From contig CALBUZ010000079.1 in assembly GCA_937969105.1 (NCBI GenBank), positions 1 through 25,504 of the forward strand: DNA of 25,504 bases. Reading direction: 5' to 3'. The notes under the pieces were generated by a model. The model searched no databases. It had not been told where the DNA came from and was given only the letters and a program-made list of their open reading frames with translations. Position 1 is the first letter of the stretch; every line of letters begins with the position of its first letter. This stretch comes from an uncultured Collinsella sp. GTDB taxonomy: Bacteria > Actinomycetota > Coriobacteriia > Coriobacteriales > Coriobacteriaceae. This document shows positions 7,060 through 14,760 of this stretch, piece by piece. The translations under genes and the position numbers were made by a program.

Positions 7060-8640
7060 TTATTCCATGCCCAAGTATTCTCTCATTTCGACTTTGTAGA
7101 CAGAAGCTTTATTGCCGTAAACGATCTGAACACCGCCGCCAACGTGCACGATGGCGCTGGCGCCGAGGTCTTTGGTGAAGACGCTATCGTCCTTGACCAG
7201 GGCGGTGTCTTTGAGGCTGAGCCTCAGGCGGGTGAAGCAGGCGTTGACACCCGAGATGTTATCGGCGCCGCCCACGGCTTCCACGATCTGCGGGATGAGG
7301 TCGCTTACCTGGACAGGTGCTTTGGGGTCGATGGCCGACGTGTCATCCGCTGTCTGCGTGTCATCATCCTCGCGGCCCGGGGTTTTGAGGTCAAATTTCT
7401 TGATAAAGGTGCGGAACAGCACGTAATAGATCCCGAAGTAAGCGATGCCGAGCGGAATAAGCCAGAACCAGTTGGAGCCTTTGTCGGCGTTCATGATGCC
7501 GTTGAAGATCCACGAGAGGAGCGGTCCGCCGAAGGCGGAAGGCCCGGGCACATTGAACTGTACCAGGTAGGTGAGTACATACGCGATGCCGCACAGCAGG
7601 GCGTGGACCACGTAGAGTACGGGCGCTACAAAGAGGAAGGAGTACTCGAGCGGTTCGGTTATGCCCATGATGGCGGCCGGAATGACGGCGGCGATCATGA
7701 GGGAGCCGACCTTCTTTTTATTCTCGGGACGGGCACAGTGGTAGATGGCGAGCGCCGCTGCGGGCAGGCCGCACATGGCGAACAGCACCTTGCCGTTCAT
7801 GACGTATTTTGAGATGTCGATGTCGTACATCATGCCGGGCGTGTTGAGCATGGCGTTGTAGATGTTGACAGCGCCCTCGACGGTCTGGCCGTCAACCTGG
7901 ATGCTACCGCCCAGAGAAGTGAAGAAAAACGGCAGGTAGATGAAATGGTGCAGGCCGAAGGGCAGAAGCATGCGCTCGGAGAAGCCATAGATGAACGCGC
8001 CAAACACCCCGGTGGAATCGATGAGTGTCGAGGCGGCCTTTAGGCCGGTTTGCACAAACGGAAACACGAAGGCGAGCGCAACGCCCACTAGGCTCGCGAA
8101 AACGACGGTGAGGGCGGGGACGCAGCGTGTACCGTTGAAGATGCCGAGCACCGGCGGAAGCTGCACCTTATAGAATCGGTTGTGGATCCACGCGACTACC
8201 AAGCCGATGATGATGCCGCCGAATACGCCGGTGTCGAGTGTGGTTACGCCCAGGATGGCGTTCTGACCGGTCTGCAGGTTGGCGGGATCGATGATGCCCA
8301 GCAGGATAAGCAGCTGACCCATGATCGTGTTCATGGTCATGTAGCCGATGAAGCCTGAGAGTGCGGCGGTCGCCTTCTCGGCCTTGGCGTAACCGTAGGC
8401 GATGCAGATCGCAAAGAGAACCGAGATGTTACCATTGATAACGTTGCCGGCTGCTTTGATGAGTGTGCTAAAGATCACCATCGGCTCGGTGCCCAAAAGC
8501 GGGCAGAGCGAGATGAGGTTAGCATTGGAAAGGGCGGAGCCCAGACCGACCAAAATGCCGGAAACGGGCAGGAGGAGGACCGGCGCCATGAGCACCTTGC
8601 CGAGTCTCTGGAACTCGCTGTAGAGCTTGCTTTCTTTCAT
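7060..8640 (-). CDS. PTS EIICB permease, glucose/maltose superfamily (alpha-glucoside type), cassette 2
   Basis: This 526-residue EIICB protein is collinear with the cassette 1 permease. Residues about 1-420 are the EIIC membrane domain (FNGTRCVPA, ERMLLPFGLHH, GITEPLEYSFLF). A charged linker (REDDDTQTADD) leads to EIIB at about 440-526, with the phosphocysteine in NACFTRLRLSL. No EIIA domain is attached. The start is the ATG at 8640, with GAAGGA 5-6 bases before it; only 24 bases separate it from the glucosidase stop, so the two genes form an operon. Many surface and loop stretches differ from the first copy while helices and active-site motifs are kept, which fits an old duplication or separate acquisition and a different preferred sugar. 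Confidence 0.94.
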   Translation of the reverse strand: MKESKLYSEFQRLGKVLMAPVLLLPVSGILVGLGSALSNANLISLCPLLGTEPMVIFSTLIKAAGNVINGNISVLFAICIAYGYAKAEKATAALSGFIGYMTMNTIMGQLLILLGIIDPANLQTGQNAILGVTTLDTGVFGGIIIGLVVAWIHNRFYKVQLPPVLGIFNGTRCVPALTVVFASLVGVALAFVFPFVQTGLKAASTLIDSTGVFGAFIYGFSERMLLPFGLHHFIYLPFFFTSLGGSIQVDGQTVEGAVNIYNAMLNTPGMMYDIDISKYVMNGKVLFAMCGLPAAALAIYHCARPENKKKVGSLMIAAVIPAAIMGITEPLEYSFLFVAPVLYVVHALLCGIAYVLTYLVQFNVPGPSAFGGPLLSWIFNGIMNADKGSNWFWLIPLGIAYFGIYYVLFRTFIKKFDLKTPGREDDDTQTADDTSAIDPKAPVQVSDLIPQIVEAVGGADNISGVNACFTRLRLSLKDTALVKDDSVFTKDLGASAIVHVGGGVQIVYGNKASVYKVEMREYLGME

Positions 8641-8664
8641 GATGTTCCTTCGATGCGCGGGGAG

Positions 8665-9990
8665 TTAGGACAGGGTCGGCCAATAATCGCCGTTCGCTTC
8701 GATCAGGTCGTCGAGGATTTGGCGCGCGACGGTAGTCGAAGGGACGGTCTTGTTGATTGCGATGGCTTCGAGCGCCTTCTGGTAGGAATGCTCGTAATAT
8801 GCGTCGACGGCGAGCTTCTCACTGGCATTCTGCTCTTCGATAAGACCCTTGTAAAAGGTGGGGATAGCAGACTGGCTGATGGGTTCGGGGCCCCAAGAGC
8901 GCAGGTAGGCGGGAACCTCGACCATGGCGTCGTCGGGCAGATTGGGGATGGCACCGTTATTCTCGACGATTACGAGATAACGTTCGCACTTGTTGTAGGC
9001 GATAGAGGCGGCTGCGTCGACGATAAAGTCGCCAAAGACCGTGAAGCTCTGTACGGGGCTCTTGTAATTGGCAGGATCTGCCAGGTACTTGTCGTGCTCG
9101 GCAAACATCTCCTTCTCGCGTCCGTTGATGACGTTGTCGGCGCGCGTCCAGTTGGGGTCCATGTCATCTGCCATGTCTTTGGAGTACAGGTAGTACTGCA
9201 GGTAGCTGTTGGGCAGATACTCGGGATAGTCCTTCACAATCTTGACGTATTGACCCCAGGTGTGCATCCAGTCCTTGTCCTTGTGATGCTTGTCGCTCAC
9301 GGCCATGCCGTGCTCGAGAATCATCTGACGGAGCTCCGGCAGACGATCGCGTCCCTGCTTGTCGTAGATTTTGGTAAACCAGCCAAAGTGATTGAGTCCA
9401 AAATACATGGGGTCGATATCGCGCCAGCTGGGAAGTCCGAGCATCTTAGAGTACGAGAGCAAGATAGCCGTGGGCATATCGCAGATGTTAAGGATATGGT
9501 CGTTGTTAAACTCGCGACGTGTGGCCTCGGCGACAACTGCGGCGGGGTTGGAATAGTTGAGGATCCAGGCGTCTGGACTGTATTTCTTGGCGTAGCGTAC
9601 GAGGTCGAAGACGCCGGGGATGGACCTGATGCCATAGGAGATCGAACCGCCGGCGCCGCAGGTTTCCTGTCCCACGCAACCGTACTTGAGAGGGATGCGC
9701 TCGTCCTGGCGACGCATCTGAAGGCCACCCTGGCGGATTTGTGCGAAGACGAAGTCGACATCGGTGAATGCCTTTTCGGGATCGGTCGTCACGACAACTT
9801 CGATGTCAGGAGCTTCCTGCTCGATGAACTGCTTCATGATGTCGTAGACGAGATGCATGCGCTTCTCGTCGATGTCGTACAGGGCGAGTTTGCGCAGCGG
9901 CAATTCGTTTTTCTTCTGCAATAGGCTCTGGATGATGCCGGGAGTGTGGGTGCTGCCGGCGCCGGCGATTACAACTGCTTTCTTGTCCAT
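8665..9990 (-). CDS. GH4 6-phospho-alpha-glucosidase (GlvA/MalH-like)
   Basis: This 441-residue family 4 hydrolase carries the maltose-6-phosphate hydrolase signature CDMP (C170-P173). It also has the dinucleotide loop GAGSTHTPG (10-18), LNYSNPAA (about 144-151), the second metal ligand in GLNHFGWF (H201) and LPNSYLQYYL. GlvA of Bacillus subtilis, the best studied relative, uses NAD, a divalent metal held by the Cys and His, and an Asp next to that Cys; all are present. It would hydrolyse phosphorylated alpha-glucosides delivered by the permease encoded 24 bases downstream. The start is supported by AAAGGGG 8 bases upstream of the ATG. It is the first gene of a - strand group whose upstream region has two operator-like repeats. 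Confidence 0.95.
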   Translation of the reverse strand: MDKKAVVIAGAGSTHTPGIIQSLLQKKNELPLRKLALYDIDEKRMHLVYDIMKQFIEQEAPDIEVVVTTDPEKAFTDVDFVFAQIRQGGLQMRRQDERIPLKYGCVGQETCGAGGSISYGIRSIPGVFDLVRYAKKYSPDAWILNYSNPAAVVAEATRREFNNDHILNICDMPTAILLSYSKMLGLPSWRDIDPMYFGLNHFGWFTKIYDKQGRDRLPELRQMILEHGMAVSDKHHKDKDWMHTWGQYVKIVKDYPEYLPNSYLQYYLYSKDMADDMDPNWTRADNVINGREKEMFAEHDKYLADPANYKSPVQSFTVFGDFIVDAAASIAYNKCERYLVIVENNGAIPNLPDDAMVEVPAYLRSWGPEPISQSAIPTFYKGLIEEQNASEKLAVDAYYEHSYQKALEAIAINKTVPSTTVARQILDDLIEANGDYWPTLS

Positions 9991-10020
9991 GTGGTAAACC
10001 CCTTTCGTGTGGATTGACCA

Positions 10021-10073
10021 TTTCAGACTACGAAAGCTTTACCTGCGATTCTATCGATTTTCAGATTGCGAAA
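10021..10073 (-). promoter_or_regulatory. Two 15-bp operator-like repeats upstream of the cassette 2 glucosidase
   Basis: TTTCAGACTACGAAA (10021-10035) and TTTCAGATTGCGAAA (10059-10073) match at 13 of 15 positions, have TTTC/GAAA symmetric ends, and lie 38 bp apart in the same orientation. The second is inside a larger dyad with arms CTATCG and CGATAG (10051-10081). They sit 30-80 bases before the ATG, where a repressor would act. The regulator gene of the same cassette is the natural candidate to bind them, by inference. Confidence 0.55.
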
Positions 10074-10086
10074 AACGATAGGGATA

Positions 10087-10116
10087 ATCTTAACAGGATG
10101 CGTTTTGCGTGGTTAA
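10087..10116 (-). promoter_or_regulatory. Weak candidate sigma-70 promoter for the cassette 2 operon
   Basis: On the - strand, TTAACC (10111-10116) and TAAGAT (10087-10092) are separated by 18 bases and lie just upstream of both operator-like repeats. Each box matches the consensus at about four of six positions. Position is good, match quality is modest. Confidence 0.25.
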
Positions 10117-10233
10117 ATAGCGCCGGGAAAGATGTTGACTTGGGCGGCGGGCGACGTGTTGCATGGCTGCAGGAGCGAACGCCAGGCGGTCAAAAGATGG
10201 TGGGCGGTGCTGCGTCTTTTGGCTGCAATTGCG

Positions 10234-11463
10234 CTAACCGCGGCGACGCTCCCAACGTGCCAACTTAATCGTCACCAGCGTGAGCACCCAGGCCACAAGC
10301 GAGAACGCGGCTCCCACTGCGCCCACGTACGCAATGCCAACGCTGCTTACCACGGCGCCGCCTACTGCGGTGCCAAACGAGATGCCGACGTTAAACGCCA
10401 TGGGCTCCACCGAACTTGCGAGTACCATCGACTTGGGATGGCGGCTGCATGCCACGTCCATAAAGTGCGTGATGCACGACACCGAGAACAGGTACATGAG
10501 CAGCGCCAAGCTAAAGACAAAGACCAGCGCGAGCGGCATGGTGCCGCCCACAGCAAACAGCCCGAGTAACGTCGCAGCCTGCAGCACAAACGTCGCAAGC
10601 AGCGCCTTCATGCCAAAGCGCGCATCGATCCATCCGCCCAAGATGTTCGAGATCAGGCAGAACACGCCGTAGGCCATAAGCGTGGTGCTGGCTTCGACCG
10701 TGCCCATGCCCAGCACCTGCTCCAGATAGGGCGTCACGTAGCCGTAGAACACATAGACCGAGCCTACGCCAAACAAAAAGATGAGCATGCCGGTGATGAT
10801 GCTCGGCTCGCGTAGCAGACCCGCCTGCTCGCGAAAGGTGGCAGGCTCATCGGTTTGCCCAGCGCGCGGCATAAACGCCACAAGCGCTCCGCAGATCAGA
10901 ACGGCAAAGGTCAGCGTGCCGTACATGGCCACGTGCCAATCGAGCGTGTCGGCCACAAACTTGCCGATCGAAGTGACAAAGACCATTGCCACGGAAAACG
11001 CACCATATACCACCGAGATGGCAAGCGAAGTTTGCTGCGGAGACAGCAGCTCGGGGATGTACGTCACACCCACGGCGAGCAGTGCGCCCGAGACGGAGCC
11101 CAAGATGATGCGCGAGGCGAACAACACCTGGAAGTTGGGCGCCAACGCCATGACAAGATTGCCCAGCACAAAGACGATGCTGTAGCACACGAGCAGCTGG
11201 TAGCGGCGGAAGCGTCCCGTGCTGAGCGCAAGCACCGGCGTGGCGATAGCGTAGACGAGTGCGAACACGCTGATGAGCTGGCCCGCAGTGGCAAGTGATA
11301 CGCCGAGTTCCGTTGCCAAATCGCTTTCGATGCCGATGACCACGAATTCGGAGCAGCCGAGCGAGAATCCCAACAGTACGAGCAGCGCCAGGCAGAGCTT
11401 GGTGCGCGCGGGGGAGAGCGCGGCGGCGGTTGACTTGCTTTTAGGCGTGGTTGCGGCGGTCAA
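10234..11463 (-). CDS. Major facilitator superfamily exporter, DHA1-like, TTG start
   Basis: The protein has about 12 hydrophobic segments and DHA1/AraJ-like features: the first helix motif EFVVIGIESDLATELGVS, AGQLISVFALVYAIATPV, and FASRIILGSVSGAL after helix 4. Such proteins export drugs, sugars or metabolites with protons; the substrate cannot be named. The open frame runs back to 11583, but that extension would translate the palindrome at 11521-11553. I chose the TTG at 11463, with GGAG 8 bases upstream, giving 409 residues and a short cytoplasmic N-terminus. An in-frame GTG at 11472 overlaps that GGAG and is unlikely. It points toward the cassette 2 glucosidase across 243 bases that contain a weak AAAAGA/TCTTTT dyad (10191-10221) and no convincing terminator. 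Confidence 0.88.
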   Translation of the reverse strand: MTAATTPKSKSTAAALSPARTKLCLALLVLLGFSLGCSEFVVIGIESDLATELGVSLATAGQLISVFALVYAIATPVLALSTGRFRRYQLLVCYSIVFVLGNLVMALAPNFQVLFASRIILGSVSGALLAVGVTYIPELLSPQQTSLAISVVYGAFSVAMVFVTSIGKFVADTLDWHVAMYGTLTFAVLICGALVAFMPRAGQTDEPATFREQAGLLREPSIITGMLIFLFGVGSVYVFYGYVTPYLEQVLGMGTVEASTTLMAYGVFCLISNILGGWIDARFGMKALLATFVLQAATLLGLFAVGGTMPLALVFVFSLALLMYLFSVSCITHFMDVACSRHPKSMVLASSVEPMAFNVGISFGTAVGGAVVSSVGIAYVGAVGAAFSLVAWVLTLVTIKLARWERRRG

Positions 11464-11471
11464 GGTTGTCA

Positions 11472-11475
11472 CTCC
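11472..11475 (-). promoter_or_regulatory. Ribosome binding site selecting a TTG start
   Basis: GGAG on the - strand lies 8 bases before TTG 11463. No ATG in frame downstream has a comparable site before the first membrane helix, and the upstream ATG reads through a palindromic repeat. Confidence 0.65.
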
Positions 11476-11520
11476 AATGTCGCATGAATAAGCGGGATTC
11501 AATCCCTGCAACTCTAACAG

Positions 11521-11553
11521 AATGTGACAAAGAGACCGTCCCTTTGTCACATT
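11521..11553. repeat. 33-nt palindrome, TGTGACAAAG family, copy 2
   Basis: Sixteen-base arms flank a central C; the right arm is GTCCCTTTGTCACATT and the left arm differs from its complement at one position. It matches the copy at 1319-1349 and lies in the divergent gap between the MFS gene and the acidic membrane protein. Confidence 0.78.
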
Positions 11554-11575
11554 GCGCTGCCAGCCAGTCGCCCAA

Positions 11576-11636
11576 ACCATCACAACATTTGGCGAAAATC
11601 TCGAAATCGAGGAAAAGCGTCGAATGTTGTGACGGT
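11576..11636. repeat. Long inverted repeat with nested hairpin in a divergent gap
   Basis: Arms 11576-11589 and 11623-11636 pair over 14 bases with one mismatch (core TCACAACATT / AATGTTGTGA). Inside is a small perfect hairpin CTCG-AAAT-CGAG (11600-11611). It follows the palindrome at 11521-11553 by 22 bases. There is no gene end upstream on the + strand for it to terminate, so a repeat or an RNA structure is more likely than a terminator. Confidence 0.65.
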
Positions 11637-11723
11637 TTTCCTGTCTGTGCCGGCGAGCTCCAGCGCCGTCTGGGGGTATAAGGCTAGTAAGTGTTTATTT
11701 GCGAGGCCTAAGGGGCGCCCCGT

Positions 11724-12593
11724 ATGGATATCGATAACTTTGAATGGTGGTATAGCGAGGGCGAGGCTCCGGACGAGGAGTGGGACGAGCCCGCGCCGCG
11801 TGACGTGTCGAGCGACGAGGACGAGACCGGCAACGATGCCGCTGTCGAGCCTGACGCCGCCTCCGATGCCGCCGAGCCCCTGACCTTTGAGCAGGCTTGG
11901 GCCCAAGCCGAGGCCGATGAGGCTAAGGCCGATGCCACGGCCACGCTCGGCGAGCCGGCGGACATGTCCATCTCGCCGGCCAAGACCCCGCAGCCGCGCC
12001 ATAACATCGACCCCGGCAGCACGGCATCCTTCAGCATACTCGACGTGCCCGCGCAGGGTGCCCGGGCGCCCGCGCCCACGCATCGTCCCGACTTGGCTCG
12101 CGAGGAAGATGCTGGCCGCCGCTCGCCACTCGGCCCCATCCTCATCGCCTTCATGGCCGGCGTCATCGCTTGCTCGGCGATCGGAAATGTCTGGAGCCAT
12201 GTGGAGCAACAGCGCAAAGATGCCGCCAAGGTCGAGATGTCTGTCGAACAATCGCTCAGCCGCACGCGCTCGGTACATGTGTCGGTCGAGGTCAAGGACG
12301 GCGCGACGTGGGACACCGCGCGCGGCGACAGCCAGATGCTCATCCATATCGTGGGCCGCACGCTCAGGGGGCAGGCGATTGACGAGTATCAATATGTCAA
12401 CTCCGCTGGCGACGGCATCGAACTCAAGCCCGGCGACTACGAGCTCACCGTCGACGAGCCGCCCGTCGCCACCGATGGCACGCGCTTCCGCGCCTCAAAG
12501 CGCATGGTTCCCGTGAGCTTTAACTCGCAGGCGCCCGATACGGTCGACAGCACACCGCAGGGCGGGTTCGACCTTTACGCAATCGCTCAATAA
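11724..12593 (+). CDS. Acidic single-pass membrane protein of unknown function
   Basis: I do not recognise a family for this 289-residue protein. Residues 1-130 are very acidic and low in complexity (many D, E, A, P; for example SSDEDETGNDAA), as expected for a disordered cytoplasmic tail. One hydrophobic segment at about 135-155 (ILIAFMAGVIACSAIGNVW) has no signal cleavage site, so the protein is probably anchored with its C-terminus outside. The outer part (about 160-289) looks like a small beta-rich domain with VHVSVEVKDG and LKPGDYELTVDEPP. The start has AAGGGG 8 bases upstream, partly inside a perfect 10-bp palindrome (11712-11721) that could mask the ribosome site. It lies upstream of the mutarotase gene by 79 bases, with a small AT-rich hairpin between; a shared role is not evident. 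Confidence 0.8.
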   Translation: MDIDNFEWWYSEGEAPDEEWDEPAPRDVSSDEDETGNDAAVEPDAASDAAEPLTFEQAWAQAEADEAKADATATLGEPADMSISPAKTPQPRHNIDPGSTASFSILDVPAQGARAPAPTHRPDLAREEDAGRRSPLGPILIAFMAGVIACSAIGNVWSHVEQQRKDAAKVEMSVEQSLSRTRSVHVSVEVKDGATWDTARGDSQMLIHIVGRTLRGQAIDEYQYVNSAGDGIELKPGDYELTVDEPPVATDGTRFRASKRMVPVSFNSQAPDTVDSTPQGGFDLYAIAQ

Positions 12594-12629
12594 CTGCGCC
12601 TGCCGCTTCTCCTTGCCGCCAAGAGTGGC

Positions 12630-12660
12630 ACAATAGCCCTCGACACTATTGTTTACTTTT
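12630..12660 (+). terminator. Weak AT-rich hairpin with T-rich tail
   Basis: ACAATAG (12630-12636) and CTATTGT (12646-12652) form a 7-bp stem followed by TTACTTTT, just before the mutarotase ribosome site. It could be a weak terminator of the preceding gene or an operator. Confidence 0.35.
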
Positions 12661-12672
12661 GGAGGAAGTAGC

Positions 12673-13566
12673 ATGTCTACCGTCACCACCATCAAGCGCG
12701 GCGGCCTCACCGCGGCCATCGATTCCATGGGAGCCCAGCTCACGAGCCTTGCCCTCAACGGCAACGAGTATCTGTGGCAGGGCGACCCGGCCTTTTGGGG
12801 CAAGCACGCGCCCATTCTGTTCCCCATCGTGGGCTCGCTGCGCAACAACACGGCGACGTCTGCGGCCGGCACCTGCGAGATGCCGCGCCACGGCCTCGCT
12901 CGCATCATCGAGCACAAGTTGGTCGAGGTTTCGGAGGACGGCTCCTCGGTAACTTACGAGATCACCGATACGCCTGAGTCGCTCAAGGCTTTCCCCTTCC
13001 ACTTTAAGCTCAACATGACCTATGCCCTGACTGGTGATGCCACGCTTACCCAGACCTTTGCCGTCACCAACACTGGCGACGTGGACCTGTCGTTCTCGGT
13101 GGGCGGCCACCCTGCATTTAACGTGCCCGCCCCCGGTGCCGAGGACGAGGCATTCGAGGATTACGAGCTGGCATTTACCGAGGCTTGGACCAACGAGGCC
13201 CCCATCATCACGCCCGATGGCCTCATGACGTTCGAGGGCAGCTACAAGGCGCCCGATAACTCTGACGTGCTGCCCATCACGCACCGCAGCTTCGATAACG
13301 ATGCCATCATGTTCACCGATACTCCGGGCTCCACGCTCACGCTGCGCGGCCGCAAGTCGGGCCACGGCGTCAAGATCGACTTTGAGGGCTTTAAGTACAT
13401 CGGCGTGTGGTCTGCCGCCAACGACGCCCCGTTTGTGGCGCTCGAGCCCTGGACCGGTCACACCACCATGGACACCGAGGACGATGTCTTTGAGCACAAG
13501 GCCAACACCATCACCTTGGCTCCCGGCGCTACCGATAAACGTAGCTTTAGCGTCACTTTGCTCTAG
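12673..13566 (+). CDS. Aldose 1-epimerase-like sugar mutarotase (LacX group)
   Basis: The 297-residue protein has the galactose mutarotase-like beta-sandwich pattern: RHGLAR (H73), the catalytic-type histidine in GGHPAFN (H146), and the probable general base in LEPWTG (E258). The LEPW form and the length are typical of the LacX subgroup, whose members often interconvert anomers of hexoses or hexose phosphates. It acts in the cytoplasm, having no signal peptide. The start is the ATG at 12673 with GGAGGA 6 bases upstream; an in-frame ATG at 12649 lies before this site and is not used. Downstream are a perfect hairpin, a conserved repeat tract and a strong terminator. Its true substrate cannot be read from sequence; nearby PTS genes suggest a general sugar role. 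Confidence 0.93.
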   Translation: MSTVTTIKRGGLTAAIDSMGAQLTSLALNGNEYLWQGDPAFWGKHAPILFPIVGSLRNNTATSAAGTCEMPRHGLARIIEHKLVEVSEDGSSVTYEITDTPESLKAFPFHFKLNMTYALTGDATLTQTFAVTNTGDVDLSFSVGGHPAFNVPAPGAEDEAFEDYELAFTEAWTNEAPIITPDGLMTFEGSYKAPDNSDVLPITHRSFDNDAIMFTDTPGSTLTLRGRKSGHGVKIDFEGFKYIGVWSAANDAPFVALEPWTGHTTMDTEDDVFEHKANTITLAPGATDKRSFSVTLL

Positions 13567-13571
13567 AGGTT

Positions 13572-13639
13572 CCGCCGTTCTGACGAACGGCGGGCCGGTC
13601 GACGCTGCGCGCCACCCAGAGCGACAATTTGTCATTCAA
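13572..13639 (+). repeat. Gene-end composite element, copy 1 (hairpin plus conserved tract)
   Basis: It starts 6 bases after the mutarotase stop. The perfect hairpin CCGCCGTTC-TGAC-GAACGGCGG (13572-13593) is followed by TCGACGCTGC (13599-13608) and then AGCGACAATTTGTCATTCAA (13620-13639). The same order and the same 21-base offset between the two conserved blocks occur after prfA at 19519-19657, where the hairpin has a different sequence. Confidence 0.6.
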
Positions 13640-13680
13640 AAGGCAAGGCATGACCAGAAGGTCTATGCCTTGCCTTTTTT
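13638..13680 (+). terminator. Strong intrinsic terminator after the mutarotase gene
   Basis: A perfect 14-bp stem (AAAAGGCAAGGCAT at 13638-13651 with its complement at 13665-13678) is extended by GACC/GGTC around an AGAA loop and ends in a run of six T (13675-13680). This is the clearest factor-independent terminator in the window. Confidence 0.93.
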
Positions 13681-13688
13681 ATGCCAAG

Positions 13689-13719
13689 TGGTGCATGGGG
13701 GACAGGTTGCTTTGCGCCA
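13689..13719. repeat. GGGGACAGG-core imperfect palindrome
   Basis: TGGTGCA at the left and TGCGCCA at the right flank a GGGGGACAGGTTGCTT core. It begins 9 bases after the terminator. It resembles the element at 18221-18253 in both ends and core. Confidence 0.5.
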
Positions 13720-13810
13720 ATCGTCCTCGTGTGTCTATTAATTTTTCGCGCACATGCCGCGCTGCTGGTTGCGGGCGTATATCCTGTCTTATTGTCAGTA
13801 ACACAAAATA

Positions 13811-13817
13811 GGGAAGG
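13811..13817 (+). promoter_or_regulatory. Ribosome binding site fixing the start of the lipoprotein gene
   Basis: GGGAAGG stands 6 bases before ATG 13824, by far the best initiation signal in this stretch. That ATG is in frame +3 of the window while the lipobox and mature protein are in frame +1, which exposes the apparent frameshift. Confidence 0.85.
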
Positions 13818-13823
13818 CACCAG

Positions 13824-14751
13824 ATGCAACCTCGGCAACAGTGCGGCATGCAGACCCAGCCGGTATGCAGCCGTCGCATCTTTTTTGGGTAGCGCTCTCG
13901 CTGCGAGCGCTTCCGTCGTCGCCGGCGCGCTCGCCGGCTGTCAGCGCCCGTCCACGCTCAAGGTGGTTCAGCCCACGACGGGCGGCGGTCGCGACGACCT
14001 GTCCGATTCCGTGATCGGCAAGGACAAGATCCGCATTGGTATGGAGGCGGCCTACGCCCCGTACAACTGGCAGGTTTCCGAAGCCAGTGAGTACACCATC
14101 CCCATCGACAACGTGCAGGGCGCCTATGCCGATGGCTACGACGTGCAGATCGCCAAGATCGTCTGCAAGGCCCTCGGTGGCGAGCCCGTTGCCGTCAAGC
14201 AGAGCTTCTCGGGCCTTATCGATTCGCTCAACAACGGCCAGATCGACCTCATCATCGCCGGTATGAGCGCCACGCCCGAGCGCGAGGAGTCGGTCGGCTT
14301 CTCCGACCCGTACTTCATTGGCTACTTTGGCCTTTTCGTAAAAGAGGGTTCCCCCTACCAAAACGCCACCAAGCTTAGCGACTTTAGCGGTGCCACGGTG
14401 CTCGGCCAAAAGGACACCATGCTCGACACCGTCATCGACGAGATCCCGGGCGTTGTGCACAAGAACCCGGTCGATTCGGTTCCCACGGTGTTCTCGAACC
14501 TGCTGCAGGGCACGTGCGATGCCGTGACCTACAACACCGAGAACGAGAAGGGCTATATGGCCCAAAATCCCGGTATCGTCCCCATCCATTTTGCCGAGGG
14601 CGAGGGCTTTAAGCAGGAGGTCGCGGCAAACGTCGGCTGCCGCAAGGGCTCGGACAAGCTGCTTAAACTCATCGACAAGACACTCAAGGGCATTAGCCAA
14701 GAGGAGCGCGACCAAATGTGGGACGCGTGCCTCGATCGTCAGCCGGCATAG
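13824..14751 (+). CDS. Amino-acid ABC transporter substrate-binding lipoprotein with apparent +1 frameshift in the signal peptide
   Basis: This is a periplasmic-type binding protein of SBP family 3, which captures polar amino acids and hands them to the permease. From the well-placed ATG 13824 the frame reads 22 codons ending in SRRIFFG and then TAG at 13890-13892. One base further on, the frame continues as SALAASASVVAGALAGCQ with a perfect lipobox (LAGC). Joined, they give a Tat-like lipoprotein signal (SRR-x-FF/FL, hydrophobic stretch, lipobox). The junction is a T6 run (13881-13886) followed by GGGTAG. The mature domain is intact (IRIGMEAAYAPYNW, DLIIAGMSATPERE, GFSDPYF) to the stop at 14751. 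Reading the long frame from 13681 would translate the terminator and a palindrome. A TTG at 13884 would give a signal without its charged start. Permease and ATPase follow closely as an operon. Confidence 0.85.
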
Positions 14752-14760
14752 GGAGGCAGC

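Noticed and set aside
8653..9924. 423-codon ORF on the + strand opposite the second GH4 gene
   Set aside because: Antisense shadow of a confident GH4 hydrolase; no ribosome site and no recognisable domain.
11464..11583. N-terminal extension of the MFS protein to 11583
   Set aside because: It translates the TGTGACAAAG palindrome and does not resemble an MFS N-terminus; the TTG at 11463 has a proper ribosome site.
13681..13823. Upstream extension of the binding-protein frame to ATG 13681
   Set aside because: It would begin just after the T run of a strong terminator, translate a palindromic repeat, and ignore the good ribosome site at 13811-13817.
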